Of a DNA stretch of 64,000 bases, positions 7,507 through 16,122 are shown in pieces. The position numbers and the translations under genes are program-made. Under the pieces are notes generated by a model that saw nothing but the letters and a program-made list of their open reading frames with translations, was not told where the DNA came from and did no database searches. The stretch covers positions 115,527-179,526 of the IMG/VR virus record IMGVR_UViG_3300042561_002100; one strand, 5' to 3'. Within the stretch, counting starts at the first letter, position 1. Each line of letters starts with the position of its first letter. The stretch comes from a virus.

Positions 7507-8522
7507 TGGAAAGAAAAATATTCAACCACAATCCAATAACACTACCAAAATTAAAACAGGTTAACGTTCCGGGACTTCGTTATTACACAACAGAAAGTAG
7601 TAAAAACAAGTTCGTCTCAATTACGTCTATCATTTCTCATAACACAAAACATAAATTCGTCAAATGGCGAAAAGATGTTGGAGAAAAAGAGGCAAATAGA
7701 GTCACTAATCGTTCAACACTAAGAGGAACCAAAACCCACTCGCTTATTGAGGCATATGTTGGAAATGAAGAACAACCTCTTTTAGAAAGCATCTTTAAAC
7801 CAGAAGAAGACGAAAAAATTGAAAGGCTTCTTAATCCTTACGATAGAATCTGCGCTCTGAATAATAAGCTGGTCATAGAGATCTTTAAAAATAGCGAAAA
7901 TCTATTGAGAGTTAAAATCTCAGGAAACAATAAATCAGCTAATCTTTTTCTAGATCTCATCTACGACCAATTCGGTGAGATTCTTTTTGAGCCTGGTACC
8001 AATCCAGATGGCTACAATAAACACATTTTAGTTCAGGCCGAGTATCAAAATTTTATTGATTTTTCTCTTGAATCTATTGATGGTGCTACACTCTATCCCG
8101 AGACAGTAGAATCTTATAAAAATCTGCCTTTTAGGCTCTTTGATAATCTTAGACCGGAACTCAATAAAATTGATAACGTTCTGGGTATTGAGATTCCTCT
8201 TTATAGTGAATACTTTGGAATCGCTGGAACTTCTGACTGTATTGCGGAATATAATGGAATTCTGAGTATCATTGACTATAAGACTTCCGATTATATCAAA
8301 CGTAAAGAATGGATTCTAGATTATTTTGTACAGGCTGTTGCTTATCGCTACATGTTAAAGGAGCGAACGGGATTAGATGCACAGCAACTTGTTATTTTTA
8401 TGGCTGCGGAAAACGGAGAGATCAAGCCTTTTATTGAGACCGATTTCACTCCTTATTCTAAGAAACTTGTTCAATATATCAATAATTACAAAAATGAAAA
8501 AATCAAAGAAGTTGAATCTTGA
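7506..8522 (+). CDS. RecB/Cas4-like PD-(D/E)XK exonuclease
   Basis: 338 residues. Motifs in order: RGTKTHSLIEAYVGN (helix with conserved His/Glu), IEIPLYSEYFGIAGTSDCI (Glu and the GTxD motif), LSIIDYKTSD (the DxK core), then FVQAVAYRYM (QxxxY helix). This is the layout of phage and MGME1-like single-strand exonucleases used in recombination and repair. Between the first and second motifs there is roughly 110 extra residues (about 90-200), longer than I remember for cyanophage relatives. The gene leads into gp33 with an overlap. Confidence 0.8.
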   Translation: MERKIFNHNPITLPKLKQVNVPGLRYYTTESSKNKFVSITSIISHNTKHKFVKWRKDVGEKEANRVTNRSTLRGTKTHSLIEAYVGNEEQPLLESIFKPEEDEKIERLLNPYDRICALNNKLVIEIFKNSENLLRVKISGNNKSANLFLDLIYDQFGEILFEPGTNPDGYNKHILVQAEYQNFIDFSLESIDGATLYPETVESYKNLPFRLFDNLRPELNKIDNVLGIEIPLYSEYFGIAGTSDCIAEYNGILSIIDYKTSDYIKRKEWILDYFVQAVAYRYMLKERTGLDAQQLVIFMAAENGEIKPFIETDFTPYSKKLVQYINNYKNEKIKEVES

Positions 8523-8775
8523 TCAGGAACTAGAGAAAGAGTACAATAAGAAGTTCATCTCACAAGAAAAGTTTGCAGAACAGATTGAACAATATTGTCA
8601 TGACAATGGTTATGAGAATTACATTTCTGCAATAGCCGATTATTGTGAGCTTAATAATATTGATATTGATTCTGTTCCCAAGCTAATATCAAAACAATTC
8701 AAACAAAAGATTCAACATCAGGCAACGAAACTGAATTTTCTAAAGATTAAACCTCTACCAGAATTACCAATTTGA
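8494..8775 (+). CDS. 33: Late transcription coactivator gp33-like
   Basis: 93 residues from the ATG at 8494. The pattern FAEQIEQYC...AIADYCELNNIDIDSVPKLIS..KQKI...ATKLNFLK resembles gp33 of cyanomyoviruses, which joins RNA polymerase to the sigma-like gp55 and the sliding clamp at late promoters. Synteny supports it: gp59 follows directly and gp32 lies close by, as in T4 (59-33-32). Consistent with the late motifs seen upstream of virion genes. Confidence 0.75.
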   Translation: MKKSKKLNLDQELEKEYNKKFISQEKFAEQIEQYCHDNGYENYISAIADYCELNNIDIDSVPKLISKQFKQKIQHQATKLNFLKIKPLPELPI

Positions 8776-9368
8776 AGCCGACACCATATGAATGTTACAC
8801 AATATATCTTGCCTTAAAACAACATTTCTCCAATGAGAATTACGACTTCTTTCAATACAATGGAAAAGTCAGAACATCAATAAAAACTTATAACAAAAGA
8901 AACGACCGATATTTTTTTGAGAAACTGAGCAGAAAATACGACAAACAAGAAATCATTGAGTATTTTGCTGCATCATTTATTATGGCTCCAGATCCGGGAA
9001 ACTTATGGATCGGAGATTTAAGAACAAAAGGTGAAGAAAATTATAATACCTGGAAAGCTAACACATCATCGCTCGCTTATAGATTCAATGAAGAGATAAA
9101 AAGTCTTACAGAATCAAAACATCTATATGAGTGTGTGAAGTTTATTGACAATAAACATCCGCAGATTATCAAAGCTTTTCTGAGAAACGAAGTGTCATTA
9201 GAGACTTTGTTTATACTTGAAGATATTCTACATTTTATGAAAAGTTCCGATTATGATCCGATTCTAAAATTGATTGAATTTAAGATCAAAAAATATCGTC
9301 CGTTCTTTGAATATAACAAACCATATTTCATAGAACAGATGAAGACCATATGCTTTCAGACGAGTTAG
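8772..9368 (+). CDS. 59: Helicase loader gp59-like
   Basis: 198 residues; T4 gp59 is 217. The N-terminus PYECYTIYLALKQHFS and the block FFEKLSRKY...IIEYFAASFI..PDPGNLWIGDL match gp59 as I remember it. The protein loads the gp41 helicase on gp32-covered DNA at forks. The start is a TTG at 8772 overlapping the gp33 stop; no ATG fits the conserved N-terminus. Confidence 0.85.
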   Translation: MKPTPYECYTIYLALKQHFSNENYDFFQYNGKVRTSIKTYNKRNDRYFFEKLSRKYDKQEIIEYFAASFIMAPDPGNLWIGDLRTKGEENYNTWKANTSSLAYRFNEEIKSLTESKHLYECVKFIDNKHPQIIKAFLRNEVSLETLFILEDILHFMKSSDYDPILKLIEFKIKKYRPFFEYNKPYFIEQMKTICFQTS

Positions 9369-9934
9369 TAGAAGAGATAGAAAGACGAGTAAGAGATCAT
9401 CATAAACTGTACGATTTAAGTGTAAAAGGTGAATATTGGGAAGAGATTTTAGCGAAGTCAATAATTGTAACCGGAGGACAATCAGATTGGCTAGCGGAAA
9501 GAACACACACAATCGGTAAAGATCAGATCTGCAGTTGGGGATCTTACGAGAACAAAAGAATATCAAACAAAAGCGGAGTCTATACGATTTCCTCAAATAC
9601 ATTAAAAATCAATGGTTCAAGAAGCACCACTTATTCAACATTAGAAGATAAGATCGCTTATTTTTCAGATAAAAAAGAAGACTTCTATTTTTGCCTTGCC
9701 ACATCAACACTCAAGAAAGATTTAAATTATTATCTATTTTGTTTTGAGACAAATATTCTTGATTATAAAAAAGCTGATTGGCAAGAGCATTACAATGATA
9801 AAAAAGAGCTTATGGGTTGGAAGTGTACAACACCAATCTACAATGCCTGGATTAAACGTAATATGTCAGATCAATTATGGACACACATAAAATTGGATGT
9901 CGCTAATATTAAACCCACATGCATAACACGATAA
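9350..9934 (+). CDS. Possible type II restriction endonuclease
   Basis: 194 residues, overlapping gp59 upstream and the DNA methyltransferase downstream by 16 nt. The block IGKDQICSWGSYENKRISNKSG contains an acidic residue spaced from ExK, as in PD-(D/E)XK nucleases, and INGSRSTTYSTLEDKIAYF resembles a motif I associate with uncharacterised restriction enzymes. The physical coupling to a methyltransferase is the main support. It could instead be an unrelated T4-like accessory protein between genes 59 and 32. Confidence 0.45.
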   Translation: MLSDELVEEIERRVRDHHKLYDLSVKGEYWEEILAKSIIVTGGQSDWLAERTHTIGKDQICSWGSYENKRISNKSGVYTISSNTLKINGSRSTTYSTLEDKIAYFSDKKEDFYFCLATSTLKKDLNYYLFCFETNILDYKKADWQEHYNDKKELMGWKCTTPIYNAWIKRNMSDQLWTHIKLDVANIKPTCITR

Positions 9935-10677
9935 GATTATTCCACGGTGATTGTCTAGATTTATTACCTCAGATAGAAGATAATTCGGTTGATATGGTGA
10001 TGTGTGATCTGCCTTATGAGAAAACCATCTTATCCTGGGATTCCATTATTGATCTGAATAGATTATGGCCGGAATACAACAGAATCTGTAAGCTCAATGC
10101 AGCCATGGTCTTTACCGCAGTACAGCCATTCACTTCATTATTAGTTCAATCCAATGTTGCTAATTTTCGTTATGAATGGATCTGGGAAAAACCACAAGGA
10201 ACCAATCCTCTCAATAAGGATTCCATGCCTTTGAGATCACATGAAAATATTTTGGTCTTTTATCGCAAACCACCTATCTACAATCCACAGATGGAAAAGG
10301 GTAGTCCCTACAAGGGTTTCAGCTCACAGAAATCCAAAATCGGGGAAGTCTATGGTTCAGCCAAAAGTATGCACCGAGACAATGAAGAAGGCACAAGATA
10401 TCCAAAAACCGTTCTTAAATTTAAGCAAGAAAAAGGATTACATCCAACTCAGAAACCAGTTTCTTTGATGGAATATCTAATTAGAACCTACACCAATGAA
10501 AATGCTGTTATTCTAGATAATACAATGGGAAGTGGAACAACTGGAGATGCAAGTCTTAGAAGTGGTAGAAACTTTATAGGAATGGAGAAAGAACTAGAAT
10601 ACTATAATATTGCAGAAAAGAGACTTAAAGAGCAATCCATAAGATCCCAGATGAATATTATGGATCTTTTAACCTAA
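9919..10677 (+). CDS. DNA methyltransferase (N4/N6 type, beta-class order)
   Basis: 252 residues. Catalytic motif IV reads DLPY (residues 30-33, a DPPY variant), and the AdoMet motif I equivalent NTMGSGTTG comes near residue 208, so the order (IV before I) is of the beta class. THPTQKP-type sequence (LHPTQKPVSLMEYLI) precedes motif I as usual. It would methylate adenine or cytosine in a short target, protecting phage DNA or pairing with the gene upstream. Confidence 0.88.
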   Translation: MHNTIRLFHGDCLDLLPQIEDNSVDMVMCDLPYEKTILSWDSIIDLNRLWPEYNRICKLNAAMVFTAVQPFTSLLVQSNVANFRYEWIWEKPQGTNPLNKDSMPLRSHENILVFYRKPPIYNPQMEKGSPYKGFSSQKSKIGEVYGSAKSMHRDNEEGTRYPKTVLKFKQEKGLHPTQKPVSLMEYLIRTYTNENAVILDNTMGSGTTGDASLRSGRNFIGMEKELEYYNIAEKRLKEQSIRSQMNIMDLLT

Positions 10678-10694
10678 TAACATCACAAAAAATT

Positions 10695-11309
10695 ATGCGA
10701 GAATTTACACCAAATCAGGCAATTGTTGATCCTGAAACACACGAAAAAGTAGTTAAACTATTTGATAAGATTAAAGAAGAGGCAGAAAAATCCAAGTGGG
10801 TATGGGAAGATGTTCCACCAGAGGAAGAAGAATATATTGAATCATATAATATTAGTTTTGATTTTGATGCATCAGCAATTTTAGCGAAAGAAATTAAAGA
10901 TCGGGAAAATCTAACACCATGGAAAACTGAGATAATAAAACATGAGAATTCTGTGAGAACATATTATGGGCAATTTAAAACAGAAGAAAGTTATAAAAAT
11001 TATCTAAGTGAATGTGAAAAATATACTAAAGAAATTGAGCCCTATATTTTTGGTTATTGTGGTGCTGCGCATGGAATCTATAAAAACAAGTTATTAGAAT
11101 TTCAGACGCTCAAATTTAAATCTTTTGATAATCTGATTACACATCTTAAAAAATTAACTGAAGATAAAAATATCATTCTATTACGCTTTCGGTATTCATA
11201 TTTTGAGATTGAAACTATTCTTGATGATAAACTCAACATTAAGGATAATATTGAATTAGAAAAACCAGAATATTACTTCATTATCAGATTCGCTCTTGTA
11301 GACAAGTAA
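10695..11309 (+). CDS. Hypothetical protein
   Basis: 204 residues, acidic, with a KxWVWEDVPPEEEEYIE segment and a central GYCGAAHGIYKN motif. Placed between the methyltransferase and gp32. Family not recognised. Confidence 0.7.
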   Translation: MREFTPNQAIVDPETHEKVVKLFDKIKEEAEKSKWVWEDVPPEEEEYIESYNISFDFDASAILAKEIKDRENLTPWKTEIIKHENSVRTYYGQFKTEESYKNYLSECEKYTKEIEPYIFGYCGAAHGIYKNKLLEFQTLKFKSFDNLITHLKKLTEDKNIILLRFRYSYFEIETILDDKLNIKDNIELEKPEYYFIIRFALVDK

Positions 11310-11331
11310 AATTTTGTGATCTGGATACACT

Positions 11332-11339
11332 AATAAATA
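11332..11339 (+). promoter_or_regulatory. Putative late promoter AATAAATA
   Basis: AATAAATA 60 nt upstream of the gp32 ATG, one mismatch from the T4 late TATAAATA. It is part of an AT run (TAATAAATAAATA), so register is uncertain. Confidence 0.4.
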
Positions 11340-11343
11340 AATA

Positions 11344-11359
11344 TGGGTTGGTAAACCCA
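11344..11359 (+). promoter_or_regulatory. Leader hairpin upstream of gp32
   Basis: TGGGTT (11344-11349) pairs with AACCCA (11354-11359) around the loop GGTA. It is followed by an A-rich, probably unfolded stretch up to the ATG at 11399. T4 gp32 represses its own mRNA through a structured leader plus an adjacent unstructured A/U-rich region; this arrangement is similar in place, though not in sequence. Confidence 0.45.
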
Positions 11360-11398
11360 CCAAAGAAGCTTCCGGTTTAACGCTATCTAAAAACAAAA

Positions 11399-12328
11399 AT
11401 GAAAGATTTTAAGCAACTAAAGAAAGCATCTTCTCTTGGTACTCTAACTGAGAAACTGATTAAAGATGCACAAACAATGAATAGTTCACTGAAAGATGAA
11501 CGTATCTTCAATGTAGAACGAGATAAATCCGGTCTAGGTTATGCCGTTGTGCGATTTATGCCAGCTCCTCCCAATGAAGAAGCTGCTTTCGTGAAACTGT
11601 ATAATCACGGCTTCAAGGGTAACAGTCGCTGGTTTGTTGAAAACTGTCCGACTACTCTCGGACAAGATTGTCATGTATGTTTCGAAAATTCTTTACTCTA
11701 TAACTCCGGTGTAGACGCCAATAAGAAAATCGCATCTAGTCGTAAGCGTAAACTGAGCTATTACAGTAATGTTTACATCGTTAAAAATCCTTCTAATCCT
11801 GCACTAGAAGGAACCGTAATGCTCTATCGTTATGGTAAAAAAATTTATGATAAAGTGATGTCGGCACTAAAGCCAGAATTTGAAGACGAAACTCCAGTAG
11901 ATCCCTTTGATCTTTGGGGTGGTGCAAACTTCAAAATCAAAGTGAAGACGGTAAAAGAATCTTCTGGTGAATCATATCCAAATTACGATGATAGTTCGTT
12001 TGAATCTCCTGCACCACTTCTGGGCGGTGATGATGCAAAACTAGAAGCTGTTTGGAAACAATGTTATTCTCTATCGGATCTTATTTCCGCTGATAAATTC
12101 CGTTCTTATGATGATCTTCGGACTCGCTTCAATCGGGTAACTGGATCAACTTCGGAAGCTTCTGTTCAACGACAAGAGGCTGAACTGGAAGAGGTAGCTC
12201 AGGCAGTGAATGATGATAACATTATGGAAGAACTTGAGGCTCATTATAAGCGCCAAACTTCTAGCTCTGAAGACTCACTCTTTGATGATCCACTCAAAGC
12301 CTTTGAAGAACTGAATGATGACGACTAA
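11399..12328 (+). CDS. 32: Single-stranded DNA-binding protein gp32
   Basis: 309 residues (T4: 301). The zinc site is visible as His70, Cys83, Cys91 and Cys94 (NHGFKG..., NCPTTLGQDCHVC), matching the H-x-C-x-C-xx-C order of T4 gp32. The C-terminus is acidic (EDSLFDDPLKAFEELNDDD), the protein-protein contact tail. It coats single-stranded DNA in replication, recombination and repair. A strong terminator follows 39 nt after the stop. Confidence 0.93.
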   Translation: MKDFKQLKKASSLGTLTEKLIKDAQTMNSSLKDERIFNVERDKSGLGYAVVRFMPAPPNEEAAFVKLYNHGFKGNSRWFVENCPTTLGQDCHVCFENSLLYNSGVDANKKIASSRKRKLSYYSNVYIVKNPSNPALEGTVMLYRYGKKIYDKVMSALKPEFEDETPVDPFDLWGGANFKIKVKTVKESSGESYPNYDDSSFESPAPLLGGDDAKLEAVWKQCYSLSDLISADKFRSYDDLRTRFNRVTGSTSEASVQRQEAELEEVAQAVNDDNIMEELEAHYKRQTSSSEDSLFDDPLKAFEELNDDD

Positions 12329-13323
12329 TTGTAAAGTCTAATATTATCTCCCTTCTTTAGGGTACGGCTCTCATATTGAGAGCTTTTTTTATACCTCATA
12401 ATATTCTCAATGTCATCAAAAAGAATACTCAGATAAGCTGGTTTAATAATATAAATCTCTCTTTTCTTGTCTTCCTTGTTCATCTCGTATTCATAATTTG
12501 TCACTCCAGTAACGAAACTAGATTTCGGTGTGTGGACCGTATAACCTAAACCATCATCATAAAACTCGTAATAATAAGAATTAGCAGTAAAGGTGCTATT
12601 CTCACTTAAGGTAAAATGAACTTCTTCTACTCTAGGATCCGCTAAAATCGGTTCAGAATTAGCTGGAACTTCATTCAGAATAAATTCAAATGACGTGACT
12701 AAATTATCAGTTTCTTCTAAAATATTACTAATAAAAAATTGACCATTATATTCTCTGTCTGATATATTGAATAGTGTTATTTGAGTTCCCACCTCTAATC
12801 CAACAATACCATTAACAAGTTCAATTGATCCGGTAGTTCCACTACTTGTTAAGGTATTAATCTTTGCATTAACAACTTCAATAAAATTGCCATTGGTTTT
12901 CCATGTTGGTGATAATCTGATACCACCTTTCAGCATTGTTATTCCTACTGAGTTTTGAATCTCTTCGGTTTCATAGTGATGAATTCCAGAATAAAGATTA
13001 TCATAAGATCCATATTTTTGTAGCATCACTTGATCAAAAACATTAGAAGGTAACGGCCATTCATCTTGAACATTCAGAATATTATTAGACAGAAAAACAA
13101 CCCAATCTAATGTTGGATCATCGTAGAATTTATGTGCTACTTGATCAGCACGTTCATCTCCTTCAATTGAATATTTCTCAAAATAAGCGAGATTATTGAA
13201 GATGCTAGATGTAATCTGTCCACGACGAAAGAAATTCTTGACTATGGTGTAATCAGAAATCTTTGAATCTGGAAGAAGACTGACGTAATTAAAGTCAGAA
13301 ACGTAACTGAAGTAGTGTGCCAT
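12325..13323 (-). CDS. 53: Baseplate wedge protein gp53
   Basis: 332 residues. The N-terminal part FFRRGQITSSIFNNLAYFEKY...DDPTLDWVVFLSNNILNVQDEWPL is characteristic of T4-type gp53, which links baseplate wedges. The protein is longer than T4 gp53 (196 residues), as is usual in cyanophages as I recall. It converges on gp32; the two stops overlap by 4 nt. Its start overlaps the gp48 stop by one base. Confidence 0.85.
   Translation of the reverse strand: MAHYFSYVSDFNYVSLLPDSKISDYTIVKNFFRRGQITSSIFNNLAYFEKYSIEGDERADQVAHKFYDDPTLDWVVFLSNNILNVQDEWPLPSNVFDQVMLQKYGSYDNLYSGIHHYETEEIQNSVGITMLKGGIRLSPTWKTNGNFIEVVNAKINTLTSSGTTGSIELVNGIVGLEVGTQITLFNISDREYNGQFFISNILEETDNLVTSFEFILNEVPANSEPILADPRVEEVHFTLSENSTFTANSYYYEFYDDGLGYTVHTPKSSFVTGVTNYEYEMNKEDKKREIYIIKPAYLSILFDDIENIMRYKKSSQYESRTLKKGDNIRLYN
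12367..12390 (+). terminator. Rho-independent terminator after gp32
   Basis: GCTCTCA (12367-12373), loop TAT, TGAGAGC (12377-12383), then seven T. It ends the rightward transcript of the replication module. The sequence lies inside the 3' coding end of the opposing gp53 gene, where it encodes residues around KKSSQYESRT. Confidence 0.9.
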
Positions 13324-14318
13324 TAGTATCCAATCGGATGATCGTCTTCATCATAATCACTCGCATAAACAGGAAGAATTTCTTGGAATGTCATATTAAC
13401 ATTATATGCAACCATCGTGCCGTCTTTATATGTCATGTAAGAATTATTGGGAGTATAATCAACCGTACAATTTTGCAATGCGCAGGTTTTTACTTTCCCG
13501 ATGCCAATGTGTGTCTTACTGCTACCCATCAAATACTTAATACCAAAGACGTAAGGTGATTTAATGAATAAGCTATTCTCTTGAACTCTTGGTGCCATTC
13601 CTTGCTTAAAGAATCTTATGATTTTCTTGACTTCATCAGCTTCATCTTGATCTCTAGGTGATAATTTAAAGTTGAACGTAAATGGTCGCAATGATGGAGT
13701 GTTAAAGAGTAACTCTAAATTTGGATTAAGAATCTTACCTGTTGCTCTTGTGAATAATCCTTGTACACTAATAATCTGCTCAACTAATGCGAGTCTACCA
13801 AGATCACCAATAGATTCATCTGTTAATAAACTTGTCATGGCATCTATTGACTTATCCATTTGGAGTCCTTCGCCGCCCTTCATTGCATTATATGATAGAT
13901 TGGCAACTCTTCTTTGAATATCGTTTAACTGACCTCCATCTGCCCAGGTAACCGCATTGGTATCCTGGATTTTATCCTGAATTGGAAGAAATACTCTTTC
14001 TACACTATTACCTCCCATTTTTAGAGCACTATTGACATAAAATTCCGATTCCTTCATTGCATTTTTTACTTGAGGAAAAGGAGTATCAATGTTCAAATTT
14101 TCTGCCGGACCAACTCTAGGCGCTTCTAATTTATCGCTTTTTAGTTTATATTCTTTGATGCTAAATTCTATTCTATCTTGCCCTTCAACCACATCGTCAT
14201 TTTTCATGTTAGTGGGATACATCAGGTAGGACTTGTTTCCACCTTTACCTGATTTTTTTACATTTCTGTTTAACGAACCACCCAATGTCTCTAATCTGGC
14301 GGTTGAAATGATGGGCAT
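13323..14318 (-). CDS. 48: Baseplate tail-tube cap gp48-like
   Basis: 331 residues. The C-terminal half (RPFTFNFKLSPRDQDEADEVKKIIRFFK, then FGIKYLMG..., MTFQEILPVYASDYDE) has the tail-tube fold signature shared by T4 gp48/gp54/gp19. Position next to gp53 and size fit gp48, which caps the baseplate hub and starts the tube. Confidence 0.75.
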   Translation of the reverse strand: MPIISTARLETLGGSLNRNVKKSGKGGNKSYLMYPTNMKNDDVVEGQDRIEFSIKEYKLKSDKLEAPRVGPAENLNIDTPFPQVKNAMKESEFYVNSALKMGGNSVERVFLPIQDKIQDTNAVTWADGGQLNDIQRRVANLSYNAMKGGEGLQMDKSIDAMTSLLTDESIGDLGRLALVEQIISVQGLFTRATGKILNPNLELLFNTPSLRPFTFNFKLSPRDQDEADEVKKIIRFFKQGMAPRVQENSLFIKSPYVFGIKYLMGSSKTHIGIGKVKTCALQNCTVDYTPNNSYMTYKDGTMVAYNVNMTFQEILPVYASDYDEDDHPIGY

Positions 14319-14332
14319 TGTTTTTATTATAT

Positions 14333-14893
14333 TTAGAGCTTAATTGGATAGAATGTTTGTATTCTTAAAACATCTTCCAACTCCCACTCCTTTATTTCAT
14401 AAAAACGAGACTGAAAACCACTATAATTGTAATTTCTATACATGCTCTCAATGTACTGTGGTGCATACTTCCAATGTAGATTCACACCTAAAACCTTGAA
14501 TGCGCTCTTATCTATAATAATAGAAACAGGATAAAGATCAAAATACTTACCTTTTGTTTTTGCCCAATACTTAAAAGTATAATATTTACCCAGTTCCAAT
14601 GATTCTTCTTGTCTTCCTAGATTTTGTAATGTCTCCACTAGCTTATCCCAATAAAAATTAGGACTCTTTCCTGGTGGCAATGAATCCGCTAACTCTTTTA
14701 TGCTATAGAGCTGCTGTCTTTCACGAATTCTTCTTTCTTTATCGGTAGTTGATTGAACAATAGAAACAGGTTTCTTTTCTTCTTTCTCTAATGCTAATCT
14801 TTTCGCTCTACTAATAAGACCACCAAATTGGATATTCGTTTCAATCCATTTAAGAATCCATTGAGTTGAGCGAGAGATTATGTTCTTGAACAT
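14333..14893 (-). CDS. Unknown protein between gp4 and gp48
   Basis: 186 residues. Basic N-terminal helix, then YYTFKYWAKTKGKYFDLYPVSIIIDK...LGVNLHWKY, a beta-rich segment I associate with small T4-like virion proteins but cannot name. Coupled in the minus-strand virion operon (4 nt from gp4, 14 nt from gp48). Confidence 0.65.
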   Translation of the reverse strand: MFKNIISRSTQWILKWIETNIQFGGLISRAKRLALEKEEKKPVSIVQSTTDKERRIRERQQLYSIKELADSLPPGKSPNFYWDKLVETLQNLGRQEESLELGKYYTFKYWAKTKGKYFDLYPVSIIIDKSAFKVLGVNLHWKYAPQYIESMYRNYNYSGFQSRFYEIKEWELEDVLRIQTFYPIKL

Positions 14894-14897
14894 CAGC

Positions 14898-15344
14898 TTA
14901 CTTAATTCCTAAATCGCTTTCTGTTAGAATAATAAATTCCATTCCATTTCTATCACAAAACTCTTCAGCAAACTTCCATTTTGATGTGTTTTTCTGATAG
15001 GTCTTACACTCATTGATATAAGTTCTGGTTTTCTTTCTTCCTTCTTTTGGTGGTTGAGTTTGACGATAGGGTTTTACTTCCGCAAGATATTTCTTAGTTT
15101 GACCATCTTTATTGACAATTTCCATATAGACATCTGGAAAGTATCTGCGGGTTTTCATTGACGATTCGTCCCAATACTTAATAGCAAACGGTTCACTAGA
15201 CCATTTTAGAACACTACTTGTATTATCGCAGAATTGAAACAGATGTCTTTCCCAAGAAGAACGAAAGACAATTTCATTAAGATCTCCAATATACTTATCT
15301 GGATTTATTGGATGATAAAAGTTCTGTACCCAATTAGTAGCCAC
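14898..15344 (-). CDS. 4: Head completion protein gp4
   Basis: 148 residues (T4 gp4: 150). WVQNFYHPINPDKYIGD..EIVFRSSWERHLFQFCD matches gp4; the later FPDVYMEI...KYLAEVKP is the D...ExK core of a TnsA-like nuclease fold. gp4 closes the filled head before tail joining. First gene of the leftward virion operon. Confidence 0.85.
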   Translation of the reverse strand: MATNWVQNFYHPINPDKYIGDLNEIVFRSSWERHLFQFCDNTSSVLKWSSEPFAIKYWDESSMKTRRYFPDVYMEIVNKDGQTKKYLAEVKPYRQTQPPKEGRKKTRTYINECKTYQKNTSKWKFAEEFCDRNGMEFIILTESDLGIK

Positions 15345-15375
15345 TAAATATACTTTAGACTCTTTTTATATTTAG
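15344..15375. promoter_or_regulatory. Divergent late promoter pair
   Basis: CTAAATA on the plus strand (15344-15350) and CTAAATA on the minus strand (plus-strand TATTTAG, 15369-15375) face across one another in the only gap between the leftward gp4 operon and the rightward gp54 operon. Both are followed by AT-rich DNA and a gene start at a fitting distance. Confidence 0.65.
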
Positions 15376-15382
15376 CGGAACG

Positions 15383-16093
15383 TTGTATAAACCCAAACCA
15401 CCAACAATAGCACAATTAAAAAGTAAGATTCTTCGTCCGGCAACGACATCTAATTTTCAATGTTGGTTTCCGCCACCAGCACAAGTTAGAAACTGGATCT
15501 CCGATAAGAATAAAGCGGGTATTGATATTAATTTCAACGATGAGACTTTTGAACTCATTAGTCTTAATTGTACTGAAGCTAGTCTTCCGGGTTCAACATT
15601 TGCAACAAATGAAATCACCGATGATTATACTGGTGTAACAGAAAGACATGCCTATCGTAGACAATATGACGATAGAAGCGACTTTACTTTTCAGGTGGAT
15701 AACTCCGTTGATAATGCACAGAATAGTCCGAATTATAGAGTTTTATTGTTCTTTGAATTATGGATGGAATATATTGCAGATGAACAAAAATCTTTAGGTC
15801 TTGAGGATCCGAATTATTTTTATAGAGTAAATTTCCCTTCTTCTTATCAGGCACCATATATTATCTTAAACAAGTTTGAAAAAGATTATAGAGGAAATTA
15901 CTTACAATATAAGTTTTTACAAGCCTTTCCGATTGCGATAAACAGCATTCCAGTTTCTTACGATTCAACTCAATTATTGCAATGTACAGTGTCTTTTGCC
16001 TATACTCGCTATGTTATCAATACACTACCTCTTTCGGGATTACCGATTCCAAATAATCCGGCTCCACAAAATCCTCTCACACCAACCACATAA
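15383..16093 (+). CDS. 54: Tail-tube initiator gp54-like
   Basis: 236 residues. LNCTEASLPGSTF, TERHAYRRQYD and FFELWMEYI form the tail-tube fold pattern (compare gp19); size and place next to gp26/gp51 suggest gp54, the baseplate protein on which the tail tube starts. The start is TTG at 15383; no ATG is close enough to keep the conserved N-terminus. Pro-rich C-terminus. Confidence 0.7.
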   Translation: MYKPKPPTIAQLKSKILRPATTSNFQCWFPPPAQVRNWISDKNKAGIDINFNDETFELISLNCTEASLPGSTFATNEITDDYTGVTERHAYRRQYDDRSDFTFQVDNSVDNAQNSPNYRVLLFFELWMEYIADEQKSLGLEDPNYFYRVNFPSSYQAPYIILNKFEKDYRGNYLQYKFLQAFPIAINSIPVSYDSTQLLQCTVSFAYTRYVINTLPLSGLPIPNNPAPQNPLTPTT

Positions 16094-16096
16094 ATA
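16089..16096 (+). promoter_or_regulatory. Putative late promoter CATAAATA
   Basis: CATAAATA overlaps the gp54 stop and precedes the gp26 ATG by 27 nt. One mismatch from TATAAATA. Confidence 0.5.
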
Positions 16097-16122
16097 AAAG
16101 CAAAACATATTATTTTTGATTC

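Noticed and set aside
11344-11362. H-type pseudoknot in the gp32 leader (GGT in the loop with ACC after the stem)
   Set aside because: The connecting loop would have zero length across a 5-6 bp stem, which is sterically unlikely; only the hairpin is kept.
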